A program made the position numbers and the translations under genes. A stretch of DNA of 64,000 bases from Sphingosinicella sp. CPCC 101087. GTDB taxonomy: Bacteria > Pseudomonadota > Alphaproteobacteria > Sphingomonadales > Sphingomonadaceae. Where the stretch lies: contig NZ_SBFF01000008.1 of NCBI RefSeq assembly GCF_004151485.1, positions 186,001-250,000 of the forward strand, in the 5' to 3' direction. Shown piece after piece: positions 1-7,617 of the stretch. Each line of letters begins with the position of its first letter. Position 1 is the stretch's first letter. Below the pieces are notes generated by a model. It was not told where the DNA came from and did no database searches. It saw only the letters and a list, made by a program, of their open reading frames with translations.

Positions 1-315
1 ATCGACCATGACGGCGAAGGGCCGCTGCGCGGGCTCGAAAGCCCGCTCACGGTCGGGCGGTATCATTCACTGTGCACGCGCGACCTGCCGCCGCGCTTCC
101 GGGTTCATGCCCAGGTCGGTGGAATGGCGATGGCGATCAGCGATCCCAATGCGATGCAGACCGGTTTGCAGTTCCACCCGGAGTCGATCCTCACTCTCCA
201 CGGCGACGCGATCCTGCGCAACGTGCTCGCCCTGGCAGCGGGATTGAAGCGGGAGGCGGAGCCGGAAGACGCGGCGGGCGCCGGTCATCTCCGGGTCGGA
301 GTGGCCGGGTCGTGA
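1..315 (+). CDS. trpG: Anthranilate synthase glutaminase subunit TrpG, 3' part only
   Basis: The reading frame is open from the first base, so the 5' end lies outside the window. The visible 104 residues are the C-terminal part of a class I glutamine amidotransferase. They include a GRYHSL segment and the FHPES motif (about residues 58-62 of the fragment) that supplies the catalytic His and Glu of the triad. The glutaminase supplies ammonia to TrpE for anthranilate synthesis from chorismate. PabA of folate synthesis is nearly identical, but position upstream of trpD points to TrpG. A TrpE-TrpG fusion cannot be excluded because the upstream part is missing. The stop codon overlaps a GTG (312) that is in frame with the downstream leader peptide. 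Confidence 0.9.
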   Translation: MDHDGEGPLRGLESPLTVGRYHSLCTRDLPPRFRVHAQVGGMAMAISDPNAMQTGLQFHPESILTLHGDAILRNVLALAAGLKREAEPEDAAGAGHLRVGVAGS

Positions 316-386
316 GCAAGAATATTCTCATTTGCGGCGCAAGAAAGCCATTGACCCTCGGCCGCAAAACCGGAACACTTGCGGAC

Positions 387-518
387 ATGTTCGCGCCGAC
401 GATCCGGAATGCTTTCCGCGACGCACGCCCCTTGGGCGATGCGGCAGGCGCCCATGCGCAGGCTTGGCTCTGGTGGCGGGATATCCCCTCCGCGGCGGCA
501 AGCATGCGTCTCTGGTGA
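387..518 (+). CDS. trpL: Tryptophan-rich leader peptide of a trp attenuator
   Basis: This short reading frame of 43 residues has a Trp-Leu-Trp-Trp run (codons at 465-476) and ends in Leu-Trp-stop (513-518). It lies 33 bases upstream of a strong intrinsic terminator and 84 bases before trpD. That is the standard layout of ribosome-mediated attenuation, in which stalling at Trp codons prevents terminator formation. ATG 387 is the most natural start, with only a weak GGA upstream. GTG 312, overlapping the trpG stop, is in frame and would give a longer 68-residue peptide coupled to trpG. A possible promoter is TTGACC (351-356) with a weak AACACT (374-379). If used, it would start transcription almost at the ATG. 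The placement inside the operon, after trpG rather than before trpE, is unusual. Confidence 0.8.
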   Translation: MFAPTIRNAFRDARPLGDAAGAHAQAWLWWRDIPSAAASMRLW

Positions 519-568
519 CCCGGACTCCCTAGTCCAGATTCCCGAAGATGGCCCGCCGCCCGGCGGGC
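465..568 (+). promoter_or_regulatory. trp attenuator: Trp codons, candidate antiterminator and terminator arms
   Basis: Bases 492-498 (GCGGCGG), just after the Trp codons, are complementary to 553-559 (CCGCCGC), which form the 5' arm and loop of the terminator hairpin. Pairing of the two would block termination. A small hairpin GGACT-ccct-AGTCC (522-535) sits between them. A ribosome stalled at 465-476 would leave 492-498 free. How the segment is masked when the ribosome reaches the stop codon is not clear by eye. Confidence 0.6.
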
Positions 569-576
569 TTTTTTTT
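551..576 (+). terminator. Intrinsic terminator of the trp attenuator
   Basis: A perfect seven-base stem GCCCGCC/GGCGGGC (551-557 and 562-568) with loop GCCC is followed by eight T (569-576). It is the only textbook Rho-independent terminator with a T tract noticed in the window. It lies between the Trp-rich leader ORF and trpD. Confidence 0.88.
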
Positions 577-602
577 CGTCTCCATGCCGAAGGACTTCAG
601 AG

Positions 603-1664
603 ATGTACGTCAGCAGCAATCTTGCCGAACGGGTCACCGAAACACCCGTCATCATGGCCGAAGACGCCCTTGCCGAACTGTTCAGCGGGCGCACTCTCGG
701 CCAGGCCGCGGCCGAGCGGCTATTCGGGGACCTGGTCAAGGGCGAGATGCCCGAGCCGGCTATCGCCGCGATGCTCGTCGCGCTCAGGATCAAGGGCGAG
801 ACGGTCGACGAGCTGATCGGCGCCGCCCGGGCGCTTCGCGGCGCCGACATGCCGTTCGAGCGCCCCGATTATCTGTTCGCCGACAGTTGCGGCACGGGCG
901 GCGACGGATCGGGATCGATCAATATCTCGACGGCGGCGGCCTTTGTCTCGGCCGCGGCCGGCCTTCCGGTCGCCAAGCACGGCAACCGCTCCTTCACCTC
1001 GCGCTGCGGGTCGGCGGACGTGCTGGAGCAGCTCGGCGTCAAGCTCGACGTGTCGGCCGAAGTGTCGCGCCGAGCGCTCGACCATGCCGGGGTCTGCTTC
1101 CTGTTCGCGCCGCTCTACCATCCGGGTCTTCGCCATGCCGGCCCGGCGCGCCGCGCGCTCAAGGTGCGAACGATCATGAACGTGCTCGGCCCGTGCGTGA
1201 ATCCGGCCGAGCCGCCGGTCCAGTTGCTCGGCGTCGCCGAGCCTCGGCTGCTCGAGCCCGTGGCGAGCACGCTCGCCGCCCTCGGCATTCAGGCGGCGCT
1301 GGTCGTCCACGGCGCCGGGCTCGACGAGGTGGCGCTGCACGGCGAGACCCAGGCGGTGCGGGTTGCCGACGGCCGCCTGGAGCGGCTGGTGATCACCCCC
1401 GAAGCGGCCGGCCTGACCCGCGGGCGGCTCGACTCCGTGAAGGGCGGCGAGCCGGCCGAAAATGCGCAGCGGCTCGCGGCCCTGCTCAAGGGCGAGGGCG
1501 GAGCGATGGAGAGCGACGCGGTGGCGCTGAATGCTGGCGCGCTGCTGATGACCGCCGGGATCGCGCCGACGCTGCGTGAAGCAGTCGCCCTGGCGCGCGA
1601 CACGATCGCGTCGGGCGAGCCGTTCCGCCGCCTCGAAATGCTGGCGGAGGTGACGCGTGGCTGA
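603..1664 (+). CDS. trpD: Anthranilate phosphoribosyltransferase
   Basis: The enzyme transfers phosphoribosyl from PRPP to anthranilate, the second step of tryptophan synthesis. The 353-residue product shows the glycine-rich PRPP motif SCGTGGDGSGS (about residues 97-107), the KHGNRS segment that follows it, and NVLGPCVNPA, all typical of the family. AGGA at 591-594 gives a good ribosome site for ATG 603. A second ATG at 654 would give 336 residues, closer to the usual length, but lacks a Shine-Dalgarno sequence. The first 17 residues are therefore the uncertain part. It is the first gene behind the attenuator and overlaps the GTG of trpCF by 8 bases. Confidence 0.95.
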   Translation: MYVSSNLAERVTETPVIMAEDALAELFSGRTLGQAAAERLFGDLVKGEMPEPAIAAMLVALRIKGETVDELIGAARALRGADMPFERPDYLFADSCGTGGDGSGSINISTAAAFVSAAAGLPVAKHGNRSFTSRCGSADVLEQLGVKLDVSAEVSRRALDHAGVCFLFAPLYHPGLRHAGPARRALKVRTIMNVLGPCVNPAEPPVQLLGVAEPRLLEPVASTLAALGIQAALVVHGAGLDEVALHGETQAVRVADGRLERLVITPEAAGLTRGRLDSVKGGEPAENAQRLAALLKGEGGAMESDAVALNAGALLMTAGIAPTLREAVALARDTIASGEPFRRLEMLAEVTRG

Positions 1665-3069
1665 CCCCGACGGCGTGCTCGGCGAGATCGTCGCGCGCAA
1701 GCGCAAGGACGTAACGGCGCGGCTCGGCACGACCAGCCTTGCCGACCTTCGCGGCCGGGCACAGCGGACGACGCGCCGGATGGGCGCCGCTCTGGCGCGA
1801 CCGGGCGCCCGCTTCGTCATGGAGGTGAAGCGCGCTTCTCCCTCCGGCGGCGCCCTGCGCGCCGAGGTCGATCCCGCAGCGCAGGCGCGCGCTTATGCCG
1901 GCGCCGCCGACGCGGTGAGCGTGCTGACCGACGCGCCTTTTTTCGACGGCTCTCTGGCGGACCTCGAGACGGTGCGACGCGCATTTGACGGCCCGGTCCT
2001 CGCCAAGGATTTCATCGTCGATCCACGCCAGGTGCCGGAGGCGCGGATCGCCGGCGCAGACGCCGTGCTGGTGATGCTGTCGGTGCTGGACGATGCGGCG
2101 GCGGCGGAAGTGATGCGGGAGGCCGAGATGCTCGGCATGGACGCCCTCGTCGAGGCGCACGATGCCGGCGAGGTCCGGCGCGCGGTCGCGCTCGGGTCGC
2201 GGATCATCGGAATAAACAACCGGAATCTGAGGACTCTCGAAGTCGACCTCGCGACCACCGAGCGCCTTGCCGGATTGGTCCCCGATGACCGCCTGCTCGT
2301 CGCCGAATCGGGCATCGCCGACCGCGGCGACGTCGAGAGGCTGGGGCCGCATGCCGACGCCTTCCTGGTCGGATCGTCGCTGATGCGCGCCGACCGGCCC
2401 GCGCAAGCGGCACGCGCTCTGGCCTTCGGACGCGTGAAGGTGTGCGGCCTGCGCGATCCCGACGACGCCCGCGCCGCTGCCCGTTCCGGCGCTGCGATTG
2501 CGGGTGTGGTGATGGTTCCCGGCACGCCGCGCGCGGTGACGATCGCCGAAGCCGAGCCGACAGCGGAAGCGGCGCGGGAATCCGGCGTGGCGCTGGCGGG
2601 AGTCTTCCGCAACGCGAAGCTGCTCGATGTGGCGGACGCGGCGCGGGCGCTCGGCCTCGACGCGGTCCAGCTCCATGGCGAGGAGGATGCCGCCTATATC
2701 AGGGGGCTTCGTCCCCTGCTGCCCCAGGGCACCGAGATCTGGGCGGCCGGAGCGGTCGGGCGCGACGTGCCGGAGCCGAGGCTCGGCGCCGACCGCACCT
2801 TGTTCGACACCAAGACGGACGGCCGAACGGGCGGGACCGGAATCGCCTTCGACTGGAGCCGTCTCAGCGGCCGGTCCGACCTCGGCCGCGCGCTGCTTGC
2901 CGGCGGCCTCGATCCGGCCAATGCCCGTGCTGCCTCGAAGGTCGGGGCCTGGGCGCTCGACGTCTGTTCGGGCGTCGAGGCCGAACCGGGGCGCAAGGAT
3001 CCGGACCGGATCGCCGCTTTCTTCGAGGCGGTTCGGCCGAGGGTAAGAGGAGAGGTGGCGCCATGTTGA
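1657..3069 (+). CDS. trpCF: Bifunctional indole-3-glycerol-phosphate synthase / phosphoribosylanthranilate isomerase
   Basis: One 470-residue frame carries two TIM-barrel enzymes. Residues about 1-255 are TrpC: EVKRASPS with catalytic Lys58, LAKDFI, NNRNL and the phosphate-binding AESGI. Residues about 259-470 are TrpF: KVCGLRD with catalytic Cys263, QLHGEE, GGTG, LAGGL and DVCSGVE. The protein catalyses isomerisation of phosphoribosylanthranilate and ring closure to indole glycerol phosphate. The C-then-F order is that of the fused enzyme of E. coli. The start is GTG 1657, overlapping the trpD stop by 8 bases, and the stop overlaps trpB by 7 bases, indicating translational coupling. Confidence 0.96.
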   Translation: MADPDGVLGEIVARKRKDVTARLGTTSLADLRGRAQRTTRRMGAALARPGARFVMEVKRASPSGGALRAEVDPAAQARAYAGAADAVSVLTDAPFFDGSLADLETVRRAFDGPVLAKDFIVDPRQVPEARIAGADAVLVMLSVLDDAAAAEVMREAEMLGMDALVEAHDAGEVRRAVALGSRIIGINNRNLRTLEVDLATTERLAGLVPDDRLLVAESGIADRGDVERLGPHADAFLVGSSLMRADRPAQAARALAFGRVKVCGLRDPDDARAAARSGAAIAGVVMVPGTPRAVTIAEAEPTAEAARESGVALAGVFRNAKLLDVADAARALGLDAVQLHGEEDAAYIRGLRPLLPQGTEIWAAGAVGRDVPEPRLGADRTLFDTKTDGRTGGTGIAFDWSRLSGRSDLGRALLAGGLDPANARAASKVGAWALDVCSGVEAEPGRKDPDRIAAFFEAVRPRVRGEVAPC

Positions 3070-4238
3070 TGTCCGGACGCTTCGGCGCCTTCGGCGGAAC
3101 TTATGTGCCGGAAATATTGATGCCGGCCCTCACCGAGCTGGAAGCGGCCTTCGTCGAGGCGCAGCAGGACGAGACCTTCCGCACCGAGCTCGACGACCTG
3201 CTCGCCAAATATGCCGGCCGGCCTACGCCGCTCACCCGCTGCCGCAATCTGGGCAGCGACCGCGCCCGGCTCTACCTCAAGCGCGAGGATCTGCTCCACG
3301 GCGGCGCGCACAAGACCAACCAGGTGCTCGCCCAGGCGCTGCTGGCGAAGAGAATGGGCAAGACCCGGCTGATCGCCGAAACCGGGGCGGGCCAGCACGG
3401 CGTCGCCACCGCGCTCGCCGGCGCCCTGTTCGGGCTGGAGACGCGAATCTACATGGGCGCGGTGGATGTCGAGCGGCAGAAGCTCAACGTCTTCCGGATG
3501 CGGCTGATGGGCGCCGAGGTGGTGCCGGTCGAAAGCGGCAGCCGCACCTTGAAGGATGCCGTCAACGAGGCGCTGCGCGACTGGACGGCGAGCTTCGCCG
3601 ATACCCATTATCTGCTCGGCACCGTGGCCGGGCCGCACCCCTTCCCGTTGATGGTCCGCGAGTTTCAGCGGGTGATCGGCAAGGAGGCGCGCGCCCAGAT
3701 CCTGGAGGAAGAAGGCCGGCTCCCCGACGCGGTGATCGCCTGCGTCGGCGGCGGGTCCAACGCGATGGGCGCGTTCGCCGATTTCATCGCCGACGAGAGC
3801 GTACGGCTGATCGGCGTGGAGCCGGCCGGCAAGGGCCTCGACGGGCGCGAGCATGGCGCGACCCTGCTGCGCGGGCGCCCCGGCATACTTCACGGCGCCG
3901 AGACCTATGTGCTCCAGGACGAAGACGGCCAGATATCCGAAAGCTGGTCGGTCTCGGCGGGGCTCGATTATCCGGCGGTCGGCCCGGAACACGCTTACCT
4001 CAAGGATAGCGGCCGGGCGGAATATCTCGGCGTGACCGACCGGGAGGCGCTCGACGCCTTCGCCCTGCTCGCCCGGTCGGAGGGCATCGTGTGCGCCTTC
4101 GAGTCGGCCCATGCGCTCGCTCATGCGCTCAAGATGATCGAGGCCGCGCACGAGGAGACGGTGCTGATCGTCAATCTGTCGGGGCGCGGAGACAAGGATA
4201 TGGAGCAGGCGCAAAGGCTGCTGGGGAGCCTGGAATGA
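3063..4238 (+). CDS. trpB: Tryptophan synthase beta chain
   Basis: TrpB condenses indole with serine using PLP. The 391-residue product has the GGAHKTNQ motif with PLP Lys84, the TGAGQHGVA segment, the glycine loop VGGGSNAMG that grips the PLP phosphate, and a C-terminal SGRGDKD. AGGAGAGG at 3048-3055 lies 7 bases before ATG 3063. A second ATG at 3069 overlaps the trpC stop but is spaced too far from that site. It forms the alpha2-beta2 complex with TrpA, encoded directly downstream with a 4-base ATGA overlap. Confidence 0.97.
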   Translation: MLMSGRFGAFGGTYVPEILMPALTELEAAFVEAQQDETFRTELDDLLAKYAGRPTPLTRCRNLGSDRARLYLKREDLLHGGAHKTNQVLAQALLAKRMGKTRLIAETGAGQHGVATALAGALFGLETRIYMGAVDVERQKLNVFRMRLMGAEVVPVESGSRTLKDAVNEALRDWTASFADTHYLLGTVAGPHPFPLMVREFQRVIGKEARAQILEEEGRLPDAVIACVGGGSNAMGAFADFIADESVRLIGVEPAGKGLDGREHGATLLRGRPGILHGAETYVLQDEDGQISESWSVSAGLDYPAVGPEHAYLKDSGRAEYLGVTDREALDAFALLARSEGIVCAFESAHALAHALKMIEAAHEETVLIVNLSGRGDKDMEQAQRLLGSLE

Positions 4239-5059
4239 GCCGCTACGACGAGATGTTCGCCCGCCTCAGAACCCGCGGCGACGGCGCCTTCGGCGGCTTC
4301 CTGATGCTCGGCGATCCCGATCTGGAGACCAGCCTCGGCCTCCTCGACGCGCTCGTGGCCGGAGGCGCCGACATGATCGAGGTGGGCATTCCCTTCTCCG
4401 ACCCGATCGCAGACGGACCGGTCATCCAGGCGGCGGCCGTGCGCGCCCTCGAGGCCGGCGTCACGCCGGCGGACTGCTTCGAACTGCTCGCCGCCTTTCG
4501 CGCCCGCCATCCGCGAATTCCGGTCGGCCTGCTCACTTATGCCAATCTCGTCCTGGCCCGCGGACGCGAGGCCTTCTACCGGCGCTGCGCTTCGGCCGGG
4601 ATCGACAGCGTGCTGGTCGCCGACGTTCCGGCAGCCGAGGCCGAACCCTTTGCCGGCGCGGCCCGCGACCACGGCATAGCGCCGGTGCTGATCGCCGCCG
4701 CGAACACACCGGACGCCGTGCTGGAGCGGATCGCCAGCCTTTGCGAGGGCTATGTCTATTGCGTCTCGCGCGCCGGGGTGACCGGCGCCGACCGGGCGAT
4801 GGATTCGGGCCATGAGCGGCTGTTCCAAGCGCTCGCCGCGGCCGGCGCGCCGCCGCCGGTGCTCGGCTTCGGAATCTCGCGACCCGAACATGTTCGGACC
4901 GCCCTCGACTCCGGCGCGGCGGGCGTCATTTCCGGCTCCGCCATCGTTCGACTGGTCGAGCAAGCCGGCGACAAAGCGGCCGCGGTCAGGGCCTTCGTGG
5001 CCGGGCTGAAAGCGGCGACGGCGCAGAAAGAGGTTGCGCGGGAGGCGGCTCGCGGCTAG
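4235..5059 (+). CDS. trpA: Tryptophan synthase alpha chain
   Basis: TrpA cleaves indole-3-glycerol phosphate to indole and glyceraldehyde-3-phosphate. The 274-residue TIM barrel contains [15 protein letters not shown] with catalytic Glu49 and Asp60, the [12 protein letters not shown] strand and the phosphate-binding GFGIS. It starts with ATG inside the trpB stop (ATGA, 4235-4238), consistent with coupled translation of the two subunits. It ends the tryptophan part of the cluster; only 40 bases, AT-rich for this genome, separate it from the regulator gene ahead of hisG. Confidence 0.97.
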   Translation: MSRYDEMFARLRTRGDGAFGGFLMLGDPDLETSLGLLDALVAGGADMIEVGIPFSDPIADGPVIQAAAVRALEAGVTPADCFELLAAFRARHPRIPVGLLTYANLVLARGREAFYRRCASAGIDSVLVADVPAAEAEPFAGAARDHGIAPVLIAAANTPDAVLERIASLCEGYVYCVSRAGVTGADRAMDSGHERLFQALAAAGAPPPVLGFGISRPEHVRTALDSGAAGVISGSAIVRLVEQAGDKAAAVRAFVAGLKAATAQKEVAREAARG

Positions 5060-5064
5060 GGCGC

Positions 5065-5086
5065 TTGTTACATCGTGATAACACAA
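5065..5086. promoter_or_regulatory. Candidate operator between trpA and the TrpR-like gene
   Basis: The 40-base gap after trpA is much richer in A and T than its surroundings. It contains an imperfect dyad, GTTA-(8 bases)-TAAC, centred near 5074 and inside TTGTTACATCGTGATAACAC. A TrpR-family regulator is encoded immediately downstream, so autoregulation or control of the his genes from here is plausible. No convincing -35/-10 pair was found. The assignment rests on position and weak symmetry only. Confidence 0.3.
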
Positions 5087-5099
5087 TGAAACAAAAGTC

Positions 5100-5435
5100 A
5101 TGCCCGATAGCCTTGCCGCCGACCAGCTCCAGCCCAGCCGCGACCCGGCCCGGCTTGCCGAGGATCTCTGCCGCGCGCTGATGACACCGCGCGACCAGGA
5201 GGAGATGGCGCGCCTGCTTGCCGACCTGTGCACGCCGGCCGAGATCCGAACGCTCGCGGAGCGCTGGCACGTCGCCCGCCTGCTCGACGAGACGGATCTC
5301 ACCTATCGCGACATTCACGAGGCGACCGGCGTCAGCACGACGACGATCGTGCGCGTCGCCCGCTTCCTCAAGCAGGAGCCGCACCAGGGCTATCCAATGG
5401 CCATCGGCCGAATCCGCGAAGGGAAGCCGGCATGA
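5100..5435 (+). CDS. TrpR-superfamily YerC/YecD-type regulator, probably of the his genes
   Basis: The 111-residue protein matches the YerC/YecD branch of the Trp repressor superfamily: an all-helical body with LLADLCTPAEIRTLAERW (about 39-56) followed by the helix-turn-helix YRDIHEATGVSTTTIVRV (about 68-85). Members of this branch lie next to histidine operons in some bacteria and have been proposed as his regulators, whereas TrpR itself controls trp. Here it sits exactly between trpA and hisG, and its stop overlaps the hisG start (ATGA). It could act on either pathway. The histidine role is favoured from family knowledge and coupling to hisG. The ligand is unknown. Confidence 0.8.
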   Translation: MPDSLAADQLQPSRDPARLAEDLCRALMTPRDQEEMARLLADLCTPAEIRTLAERWHVARLLDETDLTYRDIHEATGVSTTTIVRVARFLKQEPHQGYPMAIGRIREGKPA

Positions 5436-6322
5436 CGATCGACGGCGGACGGCTACACCTCGCCGTGCAGAAATCGGGACGACTGTCCCATAATACGCGC
5501 GAGCTGCTGCGGGGCGCGGGTTTTCGGATCCAGGAAGGCAAGAACGACCTGGCGGCGCGCGTGGAGAACTTCCCGCTCGACCTGATGCTCGTGCGCGACG
5601 ACGACATCCCGACTTTCGTCGCCGACGGCGTGTGCGAGTTCGGCGTCGTCGGCCGCAACGTGCTCGAGGAAGCCGCGGCGGAAGCCGGGACCGCGCCGGT
5701 CGAGGTGGTGGCGCCGCTCGGCTTCGGCCAATGCTCGCTCAGGATCGCCGCGCCCGAGCGGACGGTCTATGAAGGACCGCAATCCCTTGCGGGCGAACGC
5801 ATCGCCACCTCCTACCCGCGACTGTTGCAGCGCTTCCTCGACCGCCACGGCGTCGACGCGACGATCGTCCGGATGAGCGGCGCGGTCGAGCTGGCGCCGA
5901 GGCTACAGATCGCCGGCTTCATCTGCGACCTGGTGTCGACGGGGGCGACCCTGGAAGCGAACGGCCTGAGGCCGGTCGAGACCCTGCTGGAGAGCGAGGC
6001 GGTGCTGATCCGCACCACCCGACCGCTGTCGCCGGACAAGGCCGAACTCGGCGAGCAGATGCTCAGCCGGATCGAGGGCGTGCTGGCGACGCAGGAATCC
6101 AAATATATCATGCTCAATGCGCCCGAGGAGGCGCTCGAGCAGATTGCCGCGATGCTGCCGGGCGCCGAGGCGCCGACCATCCTGCCGCTCGCCGGCCGGC
6201 CCGGCCATTTCGCCGTCCATGCGGTGTGCAAGGAATCGGTCTTCTGGGAGACGCTGCAGAAGCTGAAGAGCGCGGGCGCCTCGGCGATCCTCGTCGTTCC
6301 TATCGAAAAGATGATGATGTGA
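5432..6322 (+). CDS. hisG: ATP phosphoribosyltransferase, long form
   Basis: HisG performs the first committed step of histidine synthesis, joining ATP and PRPP. The product has 296 residues, the length of the long hexameric form, which carries a C-terminal ACT-like regulatory domain (from about residue 220). It should therefore be feedback-inhibited by histidine and not need HisZ. LAVQKSGRL at the N-terminus and the DLVSTGATLEANGL phosphate-binding segment (about 170-183) are typical. The ATG overlaps the stop of the upstream regulator by 4 bases. Many alphaproteobacteria instead use short HisG with HisZ, so the long form fits a transferred, gamma-like operon. Confidence 0.96.
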   Translation: MTIDGGRLHLAVQKSGRLSHNTRELLRGAGFRIQEGKNDLAARVENFPLDLMLVRDDDIPTFVADGVCEFGVVGRNVLEEAAAEAGTAPVEVVAPLGFGQCSLRIAAPERTVYEGPQSLAGERIATSYPRLLQRFLDRHGVDATIVRMSGAVELAPRLQIAGFICDLVSTGATLEANGLRPVETLLESEAVLIRTTRPLSPDKAELGEQMLSRIEGVLATQESKYIMLNAPEEALEQIAAMLPGAEAPTILPLAGRPGHFAVHAVCKESVFWETLQKLKSAGASAILVVPIEKMMM

Positions 6323-7617
6323 AGATCCTGGTCTGGAACGAGCTGGACGAGGCTGGGCGCCGCGCGGCGCTGGCGCGGCCGGAGCAAAGAAGCGACGCGG
6401 CGCTGCAGGCTTCGGTGCGCGCGATCGTCGACGACGTGCGCCTGCGCGGCTGGGATGCGGCTGCAGAGCAGGGCCTGCGCCTCGACGGCGAGGCACCGCA
6501 AAGGGTGGTGGTCGCCGCCTTGGCCGAGGAAGCGCGCCGTACCCTCAGCACCGCGCAGCTGCGGGCGATCGATCTCGCCCGGCGCAACATCATCGCCTTC
6601 CACAAAGGCAGCCTGCCGGCCGAGCATGAGGTCGAGACGATGCCGGGCCTCCGAGTGCGAAAGGTCTGGCGGCCGCTCGACCGAGTCGGCCTCTACGTGC
6701 CTGGCGGCGCGACTCCGCTCTTCTCGACCCTGCTGATGCTCGCTCTGCCGGCCCGGGCGGCCGGCGTGACGGAGATCGTCGTCGCAACGCCGCCGCGCGC
6801 CGGCGGTGGGCTCGATCCGGTCCTCGCGCTGGCGGCCGACCTTTGCGGAATCGCTCATGTCTGGACGATCGGCGGCGCGCAGGCGATCGCCGCTCTCGCC
6901 TGGGGCGCGGGCGCGATTCCCGCCGTCGCCAAGATATGCGGGCCCGGCAACGCCTATGTCGCCGAGGCGAAGACCTATGCCGCCTCGCTTCCCGGCGGGC
7001 CGGCGATCGACATGCCGGCCGGGCCGAGCGAATTGCTTGTCGTGGCGGACGGGGGAGCCGACCCGCGGCTGGTCGCCGCCGACCTTCTCAGCCAGGCCGA
7101 GCATGATGCCTCCGCACAGGTGATCCTCGCGACCGACTCCCGGCCGCTGGCCGAAACGGTGGCGGCGATGCTCCCCGGCCTGGCGCGGGACCTGCCGCGC
7201 GCCTCGCTCGCCGAGGCGGCGCTCGCCAACGGGAGGATCCTGGTCGCCGACACGCTCGACCGGTGCGTGGAGATCGCCAACGCCTACGCACCCGAGCATC
7301 TCTCGCTGGCCGTCGCCGAACCGGAGGTCCTGGTCGGCGCGGTGCGCAATGCCGGCGCGGTCTTCGCCGGCGGGCAGGCCGCCGAGACGTTCGGCGATTA
7401 TCTCGCCGGATCGAGCCACGTCCTTCCCACCGACGGCGCCGCCCGCGCCTGGAGCGGGGTCTCCGTCCACACTTTCCTGAAGGCGATGACCATCCAGTCG
7501 GTGACGCCCGAAGCCGCCCGGAGGATCGCCCGGCCCGCCGCCGAGCTTGCCCGGCTCGAAGGACTGGAGGCCCATGCCCGCGCCGCCGACGCGCGGCTCG
7601 ATGAGGTGACCGCATGA
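6319..7617 (+). CDS. hisD: Histidinol dehydrogenase
   Basis: HisD oxidises histidinol to histidine in two NAD-dependent steps using Zn. The 432-residue product has GLYVPGG, CGPGNAYVAEAK, GPSELLVVAD, the Zn/substrate segment QAEHDASAQ, the EHLSL motif and GAARAWSGVSVHTF near the C-terminus, all conserved in the family. The start is GTG 6319, overlapping the hisG stop (GTGA). An earlier in-frame start would lie inside hisG. It is followed by a 4-base overlap with the hisC-hisB fusion. Confidence 0.97.
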   Translation: MKILVWNELDEAGRRAALARPEQRSDAALQASVRAIVDDVRLRGWDAAAEQGLRLDGEAPQRVVVAALAEEARRTLSTAQLRAIDLARRNIIAFHKGSLPAEHEVETMPGLRVRKVWRPLDRVGLYVPGGATPLFSTLLMLALPARAAGVTEIVVATPPRAGGGLDPVLALAADLCGIAHVWTIGGAQAIAALAWGAGAIPAVAKICGPGNAYVAEAKTYAASLPGGPAIDMPAGPSELLVVADGGADPRLVAADLLSQAEHDASAQVILATDSRPLAETVAAMLPGLARDLPRASLAEAALANGRILVADTLDRCVEIANAYAPEHLSLAVAEPEVLVGAVRNAGAVFAGGQAAETFGDYLAGSSHVLPTDGAARAWSGVSVHTFLKAMTIQSVTPEAARRIARPAAELARLEGLEAHARAADARLDEVTA

